Positions 24,057-33,039 of a stretch of DNA of 64,000 bases are shown here, one piece after another. The stretch covers positions 26,233-90,232 of the forward strand of contig DATFVC010000078.1 of NCBI GenBank assembly GCA_035260485.1, in the 5' to 3' direction. The notes beneath the pieces were generated by a model, which saw only the letters and a program-made list of their open reading frames with translations, was not told the DNA's origin and did no database searches. A program made the translations under genes and the position numbers. This DNA comes from VRUE01 sp035260485 (GTDB lineage Bacteria > Actinomycetota > Thermoleophilia > Solirubrobacterales > 70-9). Numbering within the stretch: the first letter of the stretch is position 1; every line of letters starts with the position of its first letter.

Positions 24057-27000
24057 CTACGTCGTGCCGGCGCCGATCTCCTCGCGGGCTTCTTCGATCG
24101 CTTCGAGGCTGAGGACAGCCCCAGTGCGCTGCGCGACCTCGGCTGCCTCCGCGAGCACCTCGTCCGCTCCCTCGATCCCCGCCTCTGCCCGGGCCCTGGC
24201 GAGGACCTGCAGGGCCAGCGGCAGCGACCACAGCATTCCCCGCTCGCGGGCGATGTCGCTCGCCCATTGCGCCAGCTCGACCGCCTCTTCGACGCGCTCG
24301 ACTCCGATCAGCGCTTCGGCCCGGATCGCCGCTCGCCAGGCCTCCATCTCACCGCCGTTGTCCATCGCTTCGCGGTAGACCCGCTCGGACTCCTCGATCG
24401 ACTCCAGCGCCTCGGCGTATTCCTCGGCGGCGAGCTGGGCGGCGCCGAGGTTGGAGAGGGCCAGGCTGCGCGAGAAGACGTCGCCGAGGCGCTCGGTCAG
24501 CTCGCAGTTGCGCCGCGCCATGGCAACCCCGGCGGCCACGTCGCCTCGCATCGCCAGCATCAGCGAGAGGTTGCTGCGGGTCCAGCTCGCGGTCTCGGGA
24601 TCACCGTCCTCGGTGGCGATCCGCAGTGCCGTGTTGAAGAGCTCCTCGGCCTCGTCGATGCGGCCGCGCTCGCGCAGCGCCAACCCCTTGCCCATCGTCG
24701 CCCAGGCGACCGGGCTGGCGATCACGATCCCGGCTCCCACCGTGCGGTCGCCGCCGGTCATCTCGAGCACCTTGTCGAGCTCCCCTTCAAAGCCGCCGAA
24801 GTCTCCGGCGCAGAGGTAGGCGTAGGCACTCCCTCCCCGCAGCGCCACCCGCAGGTGCAGGTCGCCGGATTCCTCGGCGAGGCGGTTGGTCTCCTCGGCT
24901 GCGGCCAGCCAGGCCTTCGCCTCGTGGATCATGCCGGGGCGGACCGCGGTCGCCATCTTGAGCAGGGCGAGGGAGCCCAGGTTGCCGGTTCGGGTGGCAA
25001 TCTCCTCGGCCTCCGCCGCCAGGCGCGCTTCTTCCTCACTGTCCATCCCCAGCCGCCAGGCGAAATCGAGCTGCAGCAGCCGCGACATCACCGCCATCGC
25101 CGTCGTTTCCTCGTCCTCCTCGAGCGGCTCGACGAGCTCCATCACCCGCCGCCAGAGCCGCAGAGCGTCGCCAGGGCGGCTGCTTCCCGCCCAGTAGGCG
25201 GCGCGGGCGGACCAGCGTGCCGCCTCGAGGGCCTCCTCGCCGGATTCCATGTGACTGGCGATCAGCGCCGCCAGCTCGTCGTGGCGGTCGGGGTTGAGCT
25301 CGATCAACGCCCGTGCGGTCGCGGCGTGGGTGGCTGCCCGCTGCTCCGCCAGCTGCGAGCCGTAGGCGACCTCGCGGGTAAGGGGATGGCGGAAGGCGAA
25401 GACCCGTTCGGGATATATCTCAGCTTCGTAGAGGAAGCCGGCATCGGTCAGCTCGCACAGCAGCGGGTCCATCTCCTCCTGCGCCAGGCCCGCGGTGAGG
25501 CGGAGTGCTCGTGCGCGAACCTCCTTGCCGGCCACCGAAGCCTCCTGCAGGAGCAGCTTCGACTGCGGCCGCAGGCGATCGATCCGGGCTGCCAGCACCG
25601 TCTGCACGCTGGCCGGGACGCCCGTGTCCTCGACCGGTCGCGCCAGCCGGTAAGCGCCGCGTTCGCCCTCCAGATTTCCGGACTCGGCTAGCGCTCGCAC
25701 GATCTCCTCGACGAAGAAAGGGTTGCCGGCGGTCCGCTCGTGGATCAGGTCGGCGAGCCCGTCGAGCGAGGGGTCCTCGCCGGCCAGATCGCGCAGCAGC
25801 TCGCGGGTGTCACCGGCGCCGAGTGGCGCCAGCGAGATCTGGTGGTAGTCCGGGGGGCCGGCCCACTCGGGCGTGTACTCGGGCCGGAAGTTGACGACGA
25901 CGAGGGTCTGGGTGCCCTCGACCGCGCCGAAGAGGTCGCCGAGCATGGCGGCGCTGCCCCCGTCCATCCAGTGCAGGTCCTCGATCACGGTGACGATCGG
26001 CTCGCGGCGGTTGGGGGCGCGGACGAGGCGGCAGACGACGCCTCGCAGCGCCCGCTGGCGCGCCTCGGCGCTGAGCTGGGGTGCCGGCCGCTCGGGGTCG
26101 GGCACGCCGAGGAAGTCGAAGAGAACCGGCAGCTCGTCGGCGAACTCCGGGTCGAGCAGCAGCGCCCGCCCGGCGATCTTCTCGCGCACGATCCGCTCCG
26201 GGTCGGCGTCGGCGATGCCGAAGTAGGAGCGCAGCATCTGCAGCACCGACATGAAGGGGATCTCCCGTCCGTGCGCCTGTGCCTGCGCTTCGAAGACCTC
26301 GACGCCGGTGCTTCGCGCCCGCTCGGCGAACTCGTGGCAGAGGCGGCTCTTGCCCACGCCGGGCTCGGCGACGATCCCGACCACGGCGCCCTCACCGGAC
26401 TTGGCCCGCTCCAGCCCCGCCTCCAGCGCCTCCATCTCCTCGCTGCGCCCAACGAAGCGGGTGAAGCCGCGCTCGCGCGAGAGATCGAGGCGGGAGCGCG
26501 CCGTGCCGATCCCGGCCAGCTCGAAGACCCGCACCGGGAGGCTCGCCCCCTTGATCTCGAACTCGCCCAGATCCTCCAGCTCGAAGAAGCCGTGGGCCAG
26601 CTCCGCCGCCGCCTCGGTCAGGTAGGCCTTGCCCGGCTCGGCCAGCGCCTCCATCCGTTGCGCGAGGCCGACCGTGTGGCCGACCGCCGTGTACCCGCCA
26701 TCCTCCTCGCCGATCGCGCCCGCGATCACCTCGCCGGAGTTGATCCCGATCCGGACGGAGAAGTTGAGCCCGTGCTTGCGGCGCAGCTCGGCGGCGTACT
26801 CGGCGATGTCGTCGAGCATTCGCAGAGCGGCGAAGCAGGCTCGGCGGGCGTGGTCCTCGTGGGCGACCGGGGCGCCGAAGACGGCCATGATCCCGTCGCC
26901 GGTGAATTTGTCGACGGTGCCCTCGAAGCGGCGCACCTCGTCGGCAAGGATCGAGAAGAAGCCCTGCATGATCCGGCGCCACTGCTCCGGATCGTGCTGC

Positions 27001-27092
27001 TCGGCCATGTCCATCGAGCCCATGACGTCGGCGAAGAGCACGGTGACCTGCTTGCGCTCACCGTCGGGCTCGATGCGATCCGTACTGCTCAC
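24057..27092 (-). CDS. adenylate/guanylate cyclase domain - AAA ATPase - TPR signalling protein
   Basis: 1011-residue multidomain protein. Residues about 14-190 form a class III nucleotide cyclase: VTVLFADVMGSMDMAE with metal Asp, FTGDGIMAVFGAP with the second Asp, and RIGINSGEVIAG. A STAND-like ATPase follows, with Walker A EPGVGKSR near residue 240 and a VIEDLHWMDGGS Walker B region near 370. The C-terminal 400 residues are Ala/Glu-rich helical pairs of TPR type. Such proteins may couple ligand binding to cAMP synthesis or act mainly as ATPase regulators. GTG 27092 faces the nitrilase promoter. Confidence 0.88.
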   Translation of the reverse strand: MSSTDRIEPDGERKQVTVLFADVMGSMDMAEQHDPEQWRRIMQGFFSILADEVRRFEGTVDKFTGDGIMAVFGAPVAHEDHARRACFAALRMLDDIAEYAAELRRKHGLNFSVRIGINSGEVIAGAIGEEDGGYTAVGHTVGLAQRMEALAEPGKAYLTEAAAELAHGFFELEDLGEFEIKGASLPVRVFELAGIGTARSRLDLSRERGFTRFVGRSEEMEALEAGLERAKSGEGAVVGIVAEPGVGKSRLCHEFAERARSTGVEVFEAQAQAHGREIPFMSVLQMLRSYFGIADADPERIVREKIAGRALLLDPEFADELPVLFDFLGVPDPERPAPQLSAEARQRALRGVVCRLVRAPNRREPIVTVIEDLHWMDGGSAAMLGDLFGAVEGTQTLVVVNFRPEYTPEWAGPPDYHQISLAPLGAGDTRELLRDLAGEDPSLDGLADLIHERTAGNPFFVEEIVRALAESGNLEGERGAYRLARPVEDTGVPASVQTVLAARIDRLRPQSKLLLQEASVAGKEVRARALRLTAGLAQEEMDPLLCELTDAGFLYEAEIYPERVFAFRHPLTREVAYGSQLAEQRAATHAATARALIELNPDRHDELAALIASHMESGEEALEAARWSARAAYWAGSSRPGDALRLWRRVMELVEPLEEDEETTAMAVMSRLLQLDFAWRLGMDSEEEARLAAEAEEIATRTGNLGSLALLKMATAVRPGMIHEAKAWLAAAEETNRLAEESGDLHLRVALRGGSAYAYLCAGDFGGFEGELDKVLEMTGGDRTVGAGIVIASPVAWATMGKGLALRERGRIDEAEELFNTALRIATEDGDPETASWTRSNLSLMLAMRGDVAAGVAMARRNCELTERLGDVFSRSLALSNLGAAQLAAEEYAEALESIEESERVYREAMDNGGEMEAWRAAIRAEALIGVERVEEAVELAQWASDIARERGMLWSLPLALQVLARARAEAGIEGADEVLAEAAEVAQRTGAVLSLEAIEEAREEIGAGTT

Positions 27093-27145
27093 GTAATCCG
27101 AATCGTAGCCCCGAAGACACCTATACTGGCCCCAATCAAACCGAT

Positions 27146-27159
27146 TGACTGGTCAGTCA
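27146..27159. promoter_or_regulatory. TetR-type operator candidate
   Basis: TGACTG-GT-CAGTCA is a palindrome of two 6-bp arms in the 88-bp spacer between the cyclase gene and the nitrilase-TetR operon. It lies between a TATACT element (27122-27127) and the nitrilase GTG, a position that would allow repression. The TetR gene downstream is the obvious candidate ligand. Confidence 0.5.
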
Positions 27160-27180
27160 GCCAGCATGGAAGGGCGCAAA

Positions 27181-28008
27181 GTGCGTGTAGCTGCGGTACA
27201 GCTCAACTCGAACGGGAACAAGGCGCGGAACCTTGCCGCCGCCGAGCGTTTGGTGCGTGCCGCAGCCGCCGATGGCGCCGAGCTGGTGGCGCTGCCGGAG
27301 AAGTGGAATCTGCTCGCTTCGGGCGAGGAGATGGCGGCGGCAGCCGAGGCGCTCGACGGCCCCAGTCTCAGCGCCGCCCGCTCCTGGGCGCGCGAGCTGG
27401 GCATCCACTTGCTGGCCGGCAGCATCGTCGAGCGGGGCGGGGAGAAGGCCTTCAACACCTCGGTCCTGATCGGACCCGATGGCAGCGACCTCGCCGTCTA
27501 CCGCAAGATTCACATGTTCGACGTCGAAGCCGGCGGAGTCACCTACCGCGAGTCCGACCATGAGCAGGCCGGTGACGAGATCGTCTCGGCACCGGTCGAT
27601 GGAATCGAGCTTGGCCTCAGCGTCTGTTACGACCTGCGCTTCCCGGAGCTGTACCGGATCCTCGCTGTGCGCGGTGTCCGCCTGATCGCCGTTCCTTCGG
27701 CCTTCACTTCCGCCACCGGGCGGGACCACTGGCAGGTGCTGCTGCGCGCCCGCGCGGTCGAGAACCAGGTCTTCGTCATCGCCCCCAACCAGGTCGGTGA
27801 GGCGCCGCCCCACTACAGCTCCCACGGCCGCTCGGCGATTGTCGATCCCTGGGGAATCGTTCTCGCCACCGCGCCCGACGAGGAGTGTTTCGTCGCCGCC
27901 GAGCTCGACCTCGTCACCCAGGAGCGGATCCGGGAGCAGCTGCCGTCGCTCGCCAACCGTCGCCCGCAGGCCTATGTCTGGCCCCAACTGCTGGAGGCGC
28001 ACATCTGA
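27181..28008 (+). CDS. carbon-nitrogen hydrolase (nitrilase superfamily)
   Basis: 275-residue amidase/nitrilase-fold enzyme. The catalytic Glu is in ALPEKWN (about residue 40), Lys in YRKIHMFD (about 107) and Cys in LSVCYDLRFPELYR (about 144), a complete Glu-Lys-Cys triad. The KIHMFD and CYDLRFPE forms are typical of omega-amidase/Nit2-like deaminated glutathione or dicarboxylate amidases. GTG 27181 is chosen because GGAAGGG lies six bases upstream and homology begins RVAAVQLNSN; ATG 27166 is the alternative. Its TGA overlaps the TetR ATG. Confidence 0.87.
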   Translation: MRVAAVQLNSNGNKARNLAAAERLVRAAAADGAELVALPEKWNLLASGEEMAAAAEALDGPSLSAARSWARELGIHLLAGSIVERGGEKAFNTSVLIGPDGSDLAVYRKIHMFDVEAGGVTYRESDHEQAGDEIVSAPVDGIELGLSVCYDLRFPELYRILAVRGVRLIAVPSAFTSATGRDHWQVLLRARAVENQVFVIAPNQVGEAPPHYSSHGRSAIVDPWGIVLATAPDEECFVAAELDLVTQERIREQLPSLANRRPQAYVWPQLLEAHI

Positions 28009-28613
28009 TGGCAAGCTCGAAAGCGCCGGCGATCGACAAGCGCCGCCAGATCCTCGACGCGGCGATCCGCGTTTTCGCCCGCCAGGGCTTTCACTCGACT
28101 CGCGTCGCCGACATCGCCGACGAGGCTGGCGTTGCCTACGGCCTCGTCTACCACTACTTCAAGTCGAAGGACGAGGTCCTCAACGAGCTCTTCAGCGAGC
28201 GCTGGTCGCTGCTGTTGGCGGCGATCGAGGAGGCCGACCGCAGCGAGGCGAGTCCGCGCGCCAAGCTCGAGGCGGTCGCCGGCTTCATCGTCGGCTCCTA
28301 CCGCCACGACCCGGAGCTGATGAAGGTGATCATCGTCGAGGTCACCCGTGCCGCCAACTCCTTTGGCCGCACTCACCTGCCGGAGATCCGGCGCGCCTAT
28401 GACTCGATCGCCAAGATCGTCGCCGAGGGGCAGGAGTCGGGCGACTTCCGTCGCGACATCGACCCGAGCTTCGCCTCGATGTCCTTCTACGGTGCGATCG
28501 AGCAACTGCTCTCGGGGTGGATCTTCGAACTTATCCCCGCTTCCGACGCCGACTTCGAGCAGGCAAGAACTCTTGTCACGGCGACGATCTGCGACGGCCT
28601 GGAGCCGCGGTGA
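28008..28613 (+). CDS. TetR/AcrR-family regulator
   Basis: 201-residue repressor. The helix-turn-helix spans about residues 12-57: RRQILDAAIRVFARQGFHS, VADIADEAGVAYGLVYHYF and KSKDEVLNELF. The C-terminal domain is helical and hydrophobic, of the kind that in FadR-like TetR proteins binds acyl-CoA (family knowledge; the ligand here is unknown). The ATG shares a base with the nitrilase TGA (TGATG). Autoregulation through the palindrome at 27146 is likely. Confidence 0.88.
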   Translation: MASSKAPAIDKRRQILDAAIRVFARQGFHSTRVADIADEAGVAYGLVYHYFKSKDEVLNELFSERWSLLLAAIEEADRSEASPRAKLEAVAGFIVGSYRHDPELMKVIIVEVTRAANSFGRTHLPEIRRAYDSIAKIVAEGQESGDFRRDIDPSFASMSFYGAIEQLLSGWIFELIPASDADFEQARTLVTATICDGLEPR

Positions 28614-28689
28614 GCGGCCTGGGCGGGGCTTCCCACCCGCTCGGCGCCAAGCTGGTTTACTGCGACCCCCGAGAGGGGACCGACTAGCC

Positions 28690-28824
28690 ATGGACAACGA
28701 CATCGTCAAACGACTCGTCTGGAGCGGTCTGTTGGCCGCGAGCGGCGCCCTCGCCAGCATCGCCGCCACGAAACTCGCCGCGATCGTCTGGCGGCGCCTT
28801 TTCGATGAGGATCCCCCGGAGTAG
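28690..28824 (+). CDS. small membrane protein, DUF4235-like (44 aa)
   Basis: A 44-residue protein with one hydrophobic segment (about residues 7-32, LVWSGLLAASGALASIAATKLAAIVW) and a charged tail ending DEDPPE. It resembles the DUF4235 proteins that accompany holin-like and DUF3618 genes in actinobacteria, but is shorter. ATG 28690 has GGGGAC about ten bases upstream. It is followed after eight bases by the holin-like gene. Confidence 0.65.
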   Translation: MDNDIVKRLVWSGLLAASGALASIAATKLAAIVWRRLFDEDPPE

Positions 28825-28832
28825 AGGCGTCA

Positions 28833-29270
28833 GTGGCCGGCCCGACCTCGACTCCCCCTCAGGGCTCCGACGACCGCTCCGTCGCCGAGCTCGTCTTCGA
28901 CGTTTCCGAACGCGCCTCGACGCTGATCCGCGAGGAGATCGAGCTCGCCAAGACGGAGATAAGCGAGAAGGCCGGCAAGATCCTGCGCGGCTCGGTGGTC
29001 GGCGTCGCCGCCGGCGCCTTCGCCTTCCTCGCCCTGATTCTGGTCATGGAGGGGGTGGCCTGGCTGCTCAACGAAGAGCTCTTCGACGGTAAGACCTGGC
29101 CCGGCTTCTTCATCGAGGCGGCGATCTTCCTCTTGATTGCCGCTGCCGCCGGCCTCTTCGCCTATCGCTCGGTTCAGGCGGGCGCGCCGCCCGTGCCCGA
29201 GCAGGCGATCGAGGAGGCGAAGCTGACCAAGACGATGCTGGAAGGTGAGGGCGATGAGCGCCCATCCTGA
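28833..29270 (+). CDS. phage-holin superfamily III (DUF1469-type) membrane protein
   Basis: 145-residue protein: an amphipathic N-terminal helix (VAELVFDVSERASTLIREEI, about residues 17-36), then two membrane segments (about 53-80 and 92-112) separated by a short loop with FDGKTWPG. This arrangement is typical of actinobacterial 'phage holin family' proteins, which despite the name are chromosomal envelope proteins of unknown role. The start is GTG 28833. Its last codons overlap the DUF3618 start. Confidence 0.8.
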   Translation: MAGPTSTPPQGSDDRSVAELVFDVSERASTLIREEIELAKTEISEKAGKILRGSVVGVAAGAFAFLALILVMEGVAWLLNEELFDGKTWPGFFIEAAIFLLIAAAAGLFAYRSVQAGAPPVPEQAIEEAKLTKTMLEGEGDERPS

Positions 29271-29505
29271 GCCTGTTCGTCCCTCCACCGCCGGCCTGCC
29301 CGGTCGCTCGTCGGCCGATATCCGTCGCGACATCGACGCGCAGCGGCAGGACTTGGGTCACTCGGTGGAAGCTCTGCGCGGGCGTGTCGCCGAGCTGACC
29401 GATTGGCGCCGCCAGGTGCGCGAGCACCGCAGCCAGCTGATCGTCGGCGCCGCGGTAGCCGGCTTTGCTCTGGGCGGAATTTTGGCTCTTCGCCGCCGTC
29501 GCTAG
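29254..29505 (+). CDS. DUF3618 protein
   Basis: 83 residues. The DUF3618 signature SADIRRDIDAQRQDLGHSVE (about residues 19-38) is followed by a charged helix and one C-terminal membrane span (LIVGAAVAGFALGGILAL) with an RRRR tail. DUF3618 proteins commonly follow holin-like genes, as here (17-bp overlap). Their function is unknown; they may be membrane-associated stress or envelope proteins. Confidence 0.8.
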   Translation: MSAHPEPVRPSTAGLPGRSSADIRRDIDAQRQDLGHSVEALRGRVAELTDWRRQVREHRSQLIVGAAVAGFALGGILALRRRR

Positions 29506-29524
29506 TAGCTGCGCGGCGCTCGAC

Positions 29525-30400
29525 TCAACTCAGCACGGACTTGCTGACGCTGCCAATGCCGAGCAACCCTGGGCCGACGTGGGCGCCGAGGACGGCGCCG
29601 ATCTCAGAGACGAAGGCCGGCTCGCAGCCGAAGATCTCGCGGCCGTCGTCGACCAGCCCGGCGGCCGTCTCGTCGTCGCGGATGTACTGGACGACCCAGC
29701 CGTCGAGTCCGGACTCGTGGCGCTCGCGGGCGTAGTCCCGCAGCCGCTCGATCGAGCGAGCGCGAGTGCGGACGCGCTCGACCGGCGTGATCTCCTCCTC
29801 GAGCGTCAGAATCGGCTTGATCTTCAGCGCCGATCCGATGAAGGCGCTGGCGCCGCCGATCCGGCCCCCGCGCCGCAGGTACTCGAGGGTGTCGATCGCG
29901 AACCACATCTTCAGCTCCTCGCGAGCCTGCTGAGCGCGGGTCAGCGTGGCCTCTCCGTCGTCGCCCGCGATCGCCGCCGCGGAGGCGGCCAGGGCACACA
30001 ATCCCATGCCCCCGGCTGCCGAGCGGGAGTCGAAGACGCGGATGTGCTCGCCGCCCTTGCCTTCGGCGATGAGGTGCTCGCGGGCCTGGTTGGCCGCTTC
30101 GAAGGTGCCGGAGATGCCGGCGGAGATGTGGACCGAGACGATTTCGCGACCCGCGTCGAGGAGCGGCTCATAGACCGAGAGGAAGTCGCCGATCGAGGGC
30201 TGCGAGGTCGTCGCTCCTCCCTCAGAGGCCCGCAGGCGCTCGAAGAAGGCGCCGTAGTCATCGATCTCCGCCTCACGCTGCTGATCGCCGTCGATCGAGA
30301 CGTAGAGACTGATCGTCTCGATGCCGCGTTCGGCGGTCAGCTCAGAGGGGAGGTAGGCGGTCGTGTCGCATATGACCGCGGTTTGCGAACTCGGGCTCAC
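29525..30400 (-). CDS. DegV family fatty-acid-binding protein
   Basis: 291-residue two-domain DegV protein, the acyl-chain-binding partner of fatty acid kinase in other bacteria. TAVICDTTAYLPSEL (about residues 6-20), TSQPSIGDFLSVYEPLL and HISAGISGTFEAANQA are the diagnostic segments, and LEYLRRGGRIGGA is the conserved C-domain turn. GTG 30400 has GGGAG four bases upstream and begins the homology; upstream codons overlap the divergent IscA-type promoter. No fatty acid kinase gene is adjacent. Confidence 0.87.
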   Translation of the reverse strand: MSPSSQTAVICDTTAYLPSELTAERGIETISLYVSIDGDQQREAEIDDYGAFFERLRASEGGATTSQPSIGDFLSVYEPLLDAGREIVSVHISAGISGTFEAANQAREHLIAEGKGGEHIRVFDSRSAAGGMGLCALAASAAAIAGDDGEATLTRAQQAREELKMWFAIDTLEYLRRGGRIGGASAFIGSALKIKPILTLEEEITPVERVRTRARSIERLRDYARERHESGLDGWVVQYIRDDETAAGLVDDGREIFGCEPAFVSEIGAVLGAHVGPGLLGIGSVSKSVLS

Positions 30401-30443
30401 GGGGCTCCCGGATTCTCGCAGACGGGCCGCTACACTTTGTGAA

Positions 30444-30818
30444 GTGACTGGGACCCCCCAAGAAGCGATCACCCTTACCGGCAAGGCGGCCGAGAAGATC
30501 GGCGAGCTGCTCGGCGGGCAGGGCGAGTCCGAGGACCAGGCGCTGCGGGTCGCGGTTCGCGGCGGCGGCTGTTCCGGCTTTCAGTACGCGCTCGCCTTCG
30601 ATCGCGCCAAGGACGACGACCACGTCTTCGAGGTCGACGGCGTCGCCGTCGTCGTCGACAAGGTCAGCATGCAGTTCGTCTTCGGCTCCGAGGTCGACTA
30701 CGTCGAAGGCCTGCAGGGCGCGGGCTTCCAGGTCAACAACCCAAACGTGGTTGCGGCCTGCGGCTGCGGTTCCTCCTTCCAGGTGAAAGAGGACGCGGCC
30801 GAGACGGCCGCGGTCTAG
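30444..30818 (+). CDS. IscA/ErpA/HesB-type iron-sulfur assembly protein
   Basis: 124-residue A-type carrier that delivers Fe-S clusters to apoproteins. The three conserved cysteines are in RGGGCSGFQY (about residue 43) and ACGCGSSF near the C-terminus. The GTG at 30444 is eight bases after a TACACT -10 element (30431-30436), consistent with a leaderless transcript. It is convergent with the CGFS glutaredoxin gene, sharing CTAG at the stops. Confidence 0.9.
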   Translation: MTGTPQEAITLTGKAAEKIGELLGGQGESEDQALRVAVRGGGCSGFQYALAFDRAKDDDHVFEVDGVAVVVDKVSMQFVFGSEVDYVEGLQGAGFQVNNPNVVAACGCGSSFQVKEDAAETAAV

Positions 30819-31204
30819 CTGCCGTCGATCTGAAGCGGCGGTGACTGCGCTGGCGGCGCGGCCGGAGCCGCGGGCACCTCAGGCTGTTCGACTCCGAGCG
30901 CCTCTGCCAGCTCGCCGGACTCGAACATCTCCTCGACGATGTCGGCGCCGCCGATCAGCTCGCCGTTGACGTAGAGCTGCGGGAAGGTCTGCCAGTCTGA
31001 GATCTCGGTGGTCACCTCGCGCAGCGGCTGCAGGATCGGGAGGACGTCGACGGCGCCGTACTCGACGTCCATCGTGTCGAGCACCTGCACCACCCGCATC
31101 GAGAAGCCGCAGCGCGGCATCTCAGGCGTCCCTTTCATAAAGAGCAGCACCGGGTTGCCGGCGATCAGCTCCTCGACTTTCTCCTTCAGCTGTGGATTGG
31201 CCAT
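30815..31204 (-). CDS. grxD: monothiol CGFS glutaredoxin (Grx4/GrxD type)
   Basis: 129-residue glutaredoxin with the active-site PRCGFSMRV (about residues 31-39), FMKGTPEMP before it and the glutathione-binding WQTFPQLYVNGELIGGADI. Monothiol glutaredoxins bind a [2Fe-2S] cluster with glutathione and pair with BolA. An Ala/Pro-rich tail of about 25 residues is an extension. ATG 31204 lies 14 bp after the bolA stop, so the two are an operon. Confidence 0.92.
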   Translation of the reverse strand: MANPQLKEKVEELIAGNPVLLFMKGTPEMPRCGFSMRVVQVLDTMDVEYGAVDVLPILQPLREVTTEISDWQTFPQLYVNGELIGGADIVEEMFESGELAEALGVEQPEVPAAPAAPPAQSPPLQIDGS

Positions 31205-31217
31205 GGCCACAGACTAG

Positions 31218-31451
31218 CTACCCGGGAACCTCGGTCTTGACCGAGAGGGCGTGGATCTGCCCGTCCTCGAAGCGCTCCTTGACCGCTGCCTTGACCAGCC
31301 GGTGCTGGTCGAGTCGCGAGAGCCCCTCGAACTGAACCGCCGTCACCGTAGCTCGCAGATGGTCGCCGGCGCCGGTCTCGTCGACCACCTCGACCAAGGC
31401 GCCGGGCAGCGCTGCCGCGATCATCCCCTCGAGCTCCGCCAAGTCTGCCAT
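31218..31451 (-). CDS. bolA: BolA-family protein
   Basis: 77-residue BolA protein. A central HLRATVTAVQFEGLSRLDQHRLVKAAVKERF stretch is interrupted here only by description; key features are the FEGLSRLDQHR loop with the conserved His and the closing HALSVKT strand. BolA and CGFS glutaredoxins form Fe-S-bridged complexes for cluster trafficking. Its position directly upstream of grxD, with an IscA-type gene convergent, supports an Fe-S maintenance role. Confidence 0.9.
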   Translation of the reverse strand: MADLAELEGMIAAALPGALVEVVDETGAGDHLRATVTAVQFEGLSRLDQHRLVKAAVKERFEDGQIHALSVKTEVPG

Positions 31452-31545
31452 GGCGCGATTGTATGGGGCTGCCGCGGCGTAGGATCGATCTCATGGGACG
31501 GGAGGAGGTCCGCTTTGCGTACGTTCGCCTGGCCAGGCCAGAGAG

Positions 31546-32952
31546 CTAGCCGGAGATCTTCTCGCCCAGCGTCTCTAGCATCTCCTCGACGCGGACGAAC
31601 TTGACTCGCGGGCGGCCGTGGGGCTCGCCGCGGCCGACCTCTGCCTGGTCGATCGCCTGCCAGTCCTCGAACGTCACGTAGCGGACACCGCGCTCGGCGA
31701 GCAGATCCTCGACCGCCGCGGGCTCCGGGTTCGCGGGGTTGAGGAGCGCTTGCGACTCGACATCGGCGAGCAGGTGCCGGACGGTCTCCAGGGCGTCTTT
31801 CTTGTTGGTGCCGATCACGCCGGAGGGACCGCGCTTGATCCAGCCCGCGGTGTAGTGGCCGACCTTGTGGCCGGAGTCGTGCGAATCGAGCACCCGGCCT
31901 CCCTCGTTGAGGATCAGGCCGCGCTTCTCGTCGAAGGGGACGCCCTCGATCGGGATGCCGGTGTAGCCGACCGAGCGCAGCACCAGGCCGCACTCGAGCT
32001 CTTCGCGCTCACCGCTGTCCTTGGCGCGCAGGCTGCCGCCTTCCTCGACCAGCTCGTTGCGGCCGATAACTATCTTCTCGACCTTGCCGTCGCCCTCGAT
32101 CTCGACCGGCGAGGCGAGGAAGCGCAGCACGATCCGCTGCCGCTTGCCCTCGGGCTCGCGCTGGGAGAACTCGCGCAGCGTCTCGACGTTGACGCGGGTC
32201 GTCTTGTCGGCCTCGTCGGATTCGAGGAACGCGGCGCTTGCCGGGTCGAGCTCGACCTCGGCCGGATCGACGATCACGTCGGCGTCCTCCATCTCGCCCA
32301 GCTCCTTGATCTCCGGGTTGGTGAAGGCCGCCTGTGCCGGGCCACGGCGGCCAAGCACGACGATCTCGCGGATCTGCTTGCGGTCGAGCAGCTCGATCGC
32401 GTGGTCGGCGGTGTCGGTCTGGCGCAGCTCGTGGTCGGTCAGGGCGAGCATCCGCGCCACGTCCATCGCCACGTTGCCGTTGCCGATCACCACCGCCCGC
32501 TCGCAGGAGAGGTCGAACTCCTCCTCGCAGTAGTCGGGGTGGGCGTTGTACCAGCCGACGAAGGCGGTGGCGGCGTGGCTGCCGGGCAGCTCCTCGCCGG
32601 GAATGCCGAGCCTGCGGTCGGTCTCGCAGCCGACCGTGAAGACGATCGCGTGATAGAGCCGCTCGAGGTCCTCGACCTCGATGTCGTGGCCGACCTTGAC
32701 GTTGCCGAAGAAGCGGAAGCCCTCGCGCGCGGCCGTTTTCTCGTAGACCCGGATCACCGACTTGATCTTCGGATGGTCGGGGGCGACGCCGCCACGGACC
32801 AGGCCGAACGGGGTGGGGAGGCGGTCGAAAAGGTCGACTCGGGCGTGCGTGTCCGCGTCTTTGAGGATGTGCTCGGCGGCGTAGAAGCCGGACGGGCCGG
32901 CGCCGACGATCGCGACGCGGACGGGGTTCTCTTCGGTTCCGATCTGGGTCAT
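31546..32952 (-). CDS. fprA: ferredoxin/adrenodoxin-NADP+ reductase, FprA type
   Basis: 468-residue FAD enzyme moving electrons between NADPH and ferredoxin. AIVGAGPSGFYAAEHIL (residues 14-30) binds FAD, GLVRGGVAPDHPKIKSVI is the adrenodoxin-reductase signature, and VIGNGNVAMDVARML (about 159-173) binds NADP. The C-terminal GWIKRGPSGVIGTNKKDA segment is also characteristic. Length agrees with the Mycobacterium FprA group (about 455). With bolA and grxD on the same strand it forms a redox/Fe-S neighbourhood; the 94-bp gap contains only a 12-bp palindrome (31527-31538). Confidence 0.92.
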   Translation of the reverse strand: MTQIGTEENPVRVAIVGAGPSGFYAAEHILKDADTHARVDLFDRLPTPFGLVRGGVAPDHPKIKSVIRVYEKTAAREGFRFFGNVKVGHDIEVEDLERLYHAIVFTVGCETDRRLGIPGEELPGSHAATAFVGWYNAHPDYCEEEFDLSCERAVVIGNGNVAMDVARMLALTDHELRQTDTADHAIELLDRKQIREIVVLGRRGPAQAAFTNPEIKELGEMEDADVIVDPAEVELDPASAAFLESDEADKTTRVNVETLREFSQREPEGKRQRIVLRFLASPVEIEGDGKVEKIVIGRNELVEEGGSLRAKDSGEREELECGLVLRSVGYTGIPIEGVPFDEKRGLILNEGGRVLDSHDSGHKVGHYTAGWIKRGPSGVIGTNKKDALETVRHLLADVESQALLNPANPEPAAVEDLLAERGVRYVTFEDWQAIDQAEVGRGEPHGRPRVKFVRVEEMLETLGEKISG

Positions 32953-33039
32953 TTCGCTATCAGGTATTGGGTCGGAGCGTTAGTCCATAAATCGTCTAAC
33001 ACGAGGCGGGAAGGATAGGGAACGGAGCGCGTCGCGCGC

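Noticed and set aside
31494..31550. 18-codon frame with GGAGG nearby between bolA and fprA
   Set aside because: Too short, antisense to both operon genes, and no homology; the nearby GCCTGGCCAGGC palindrome is not enough to call an element.
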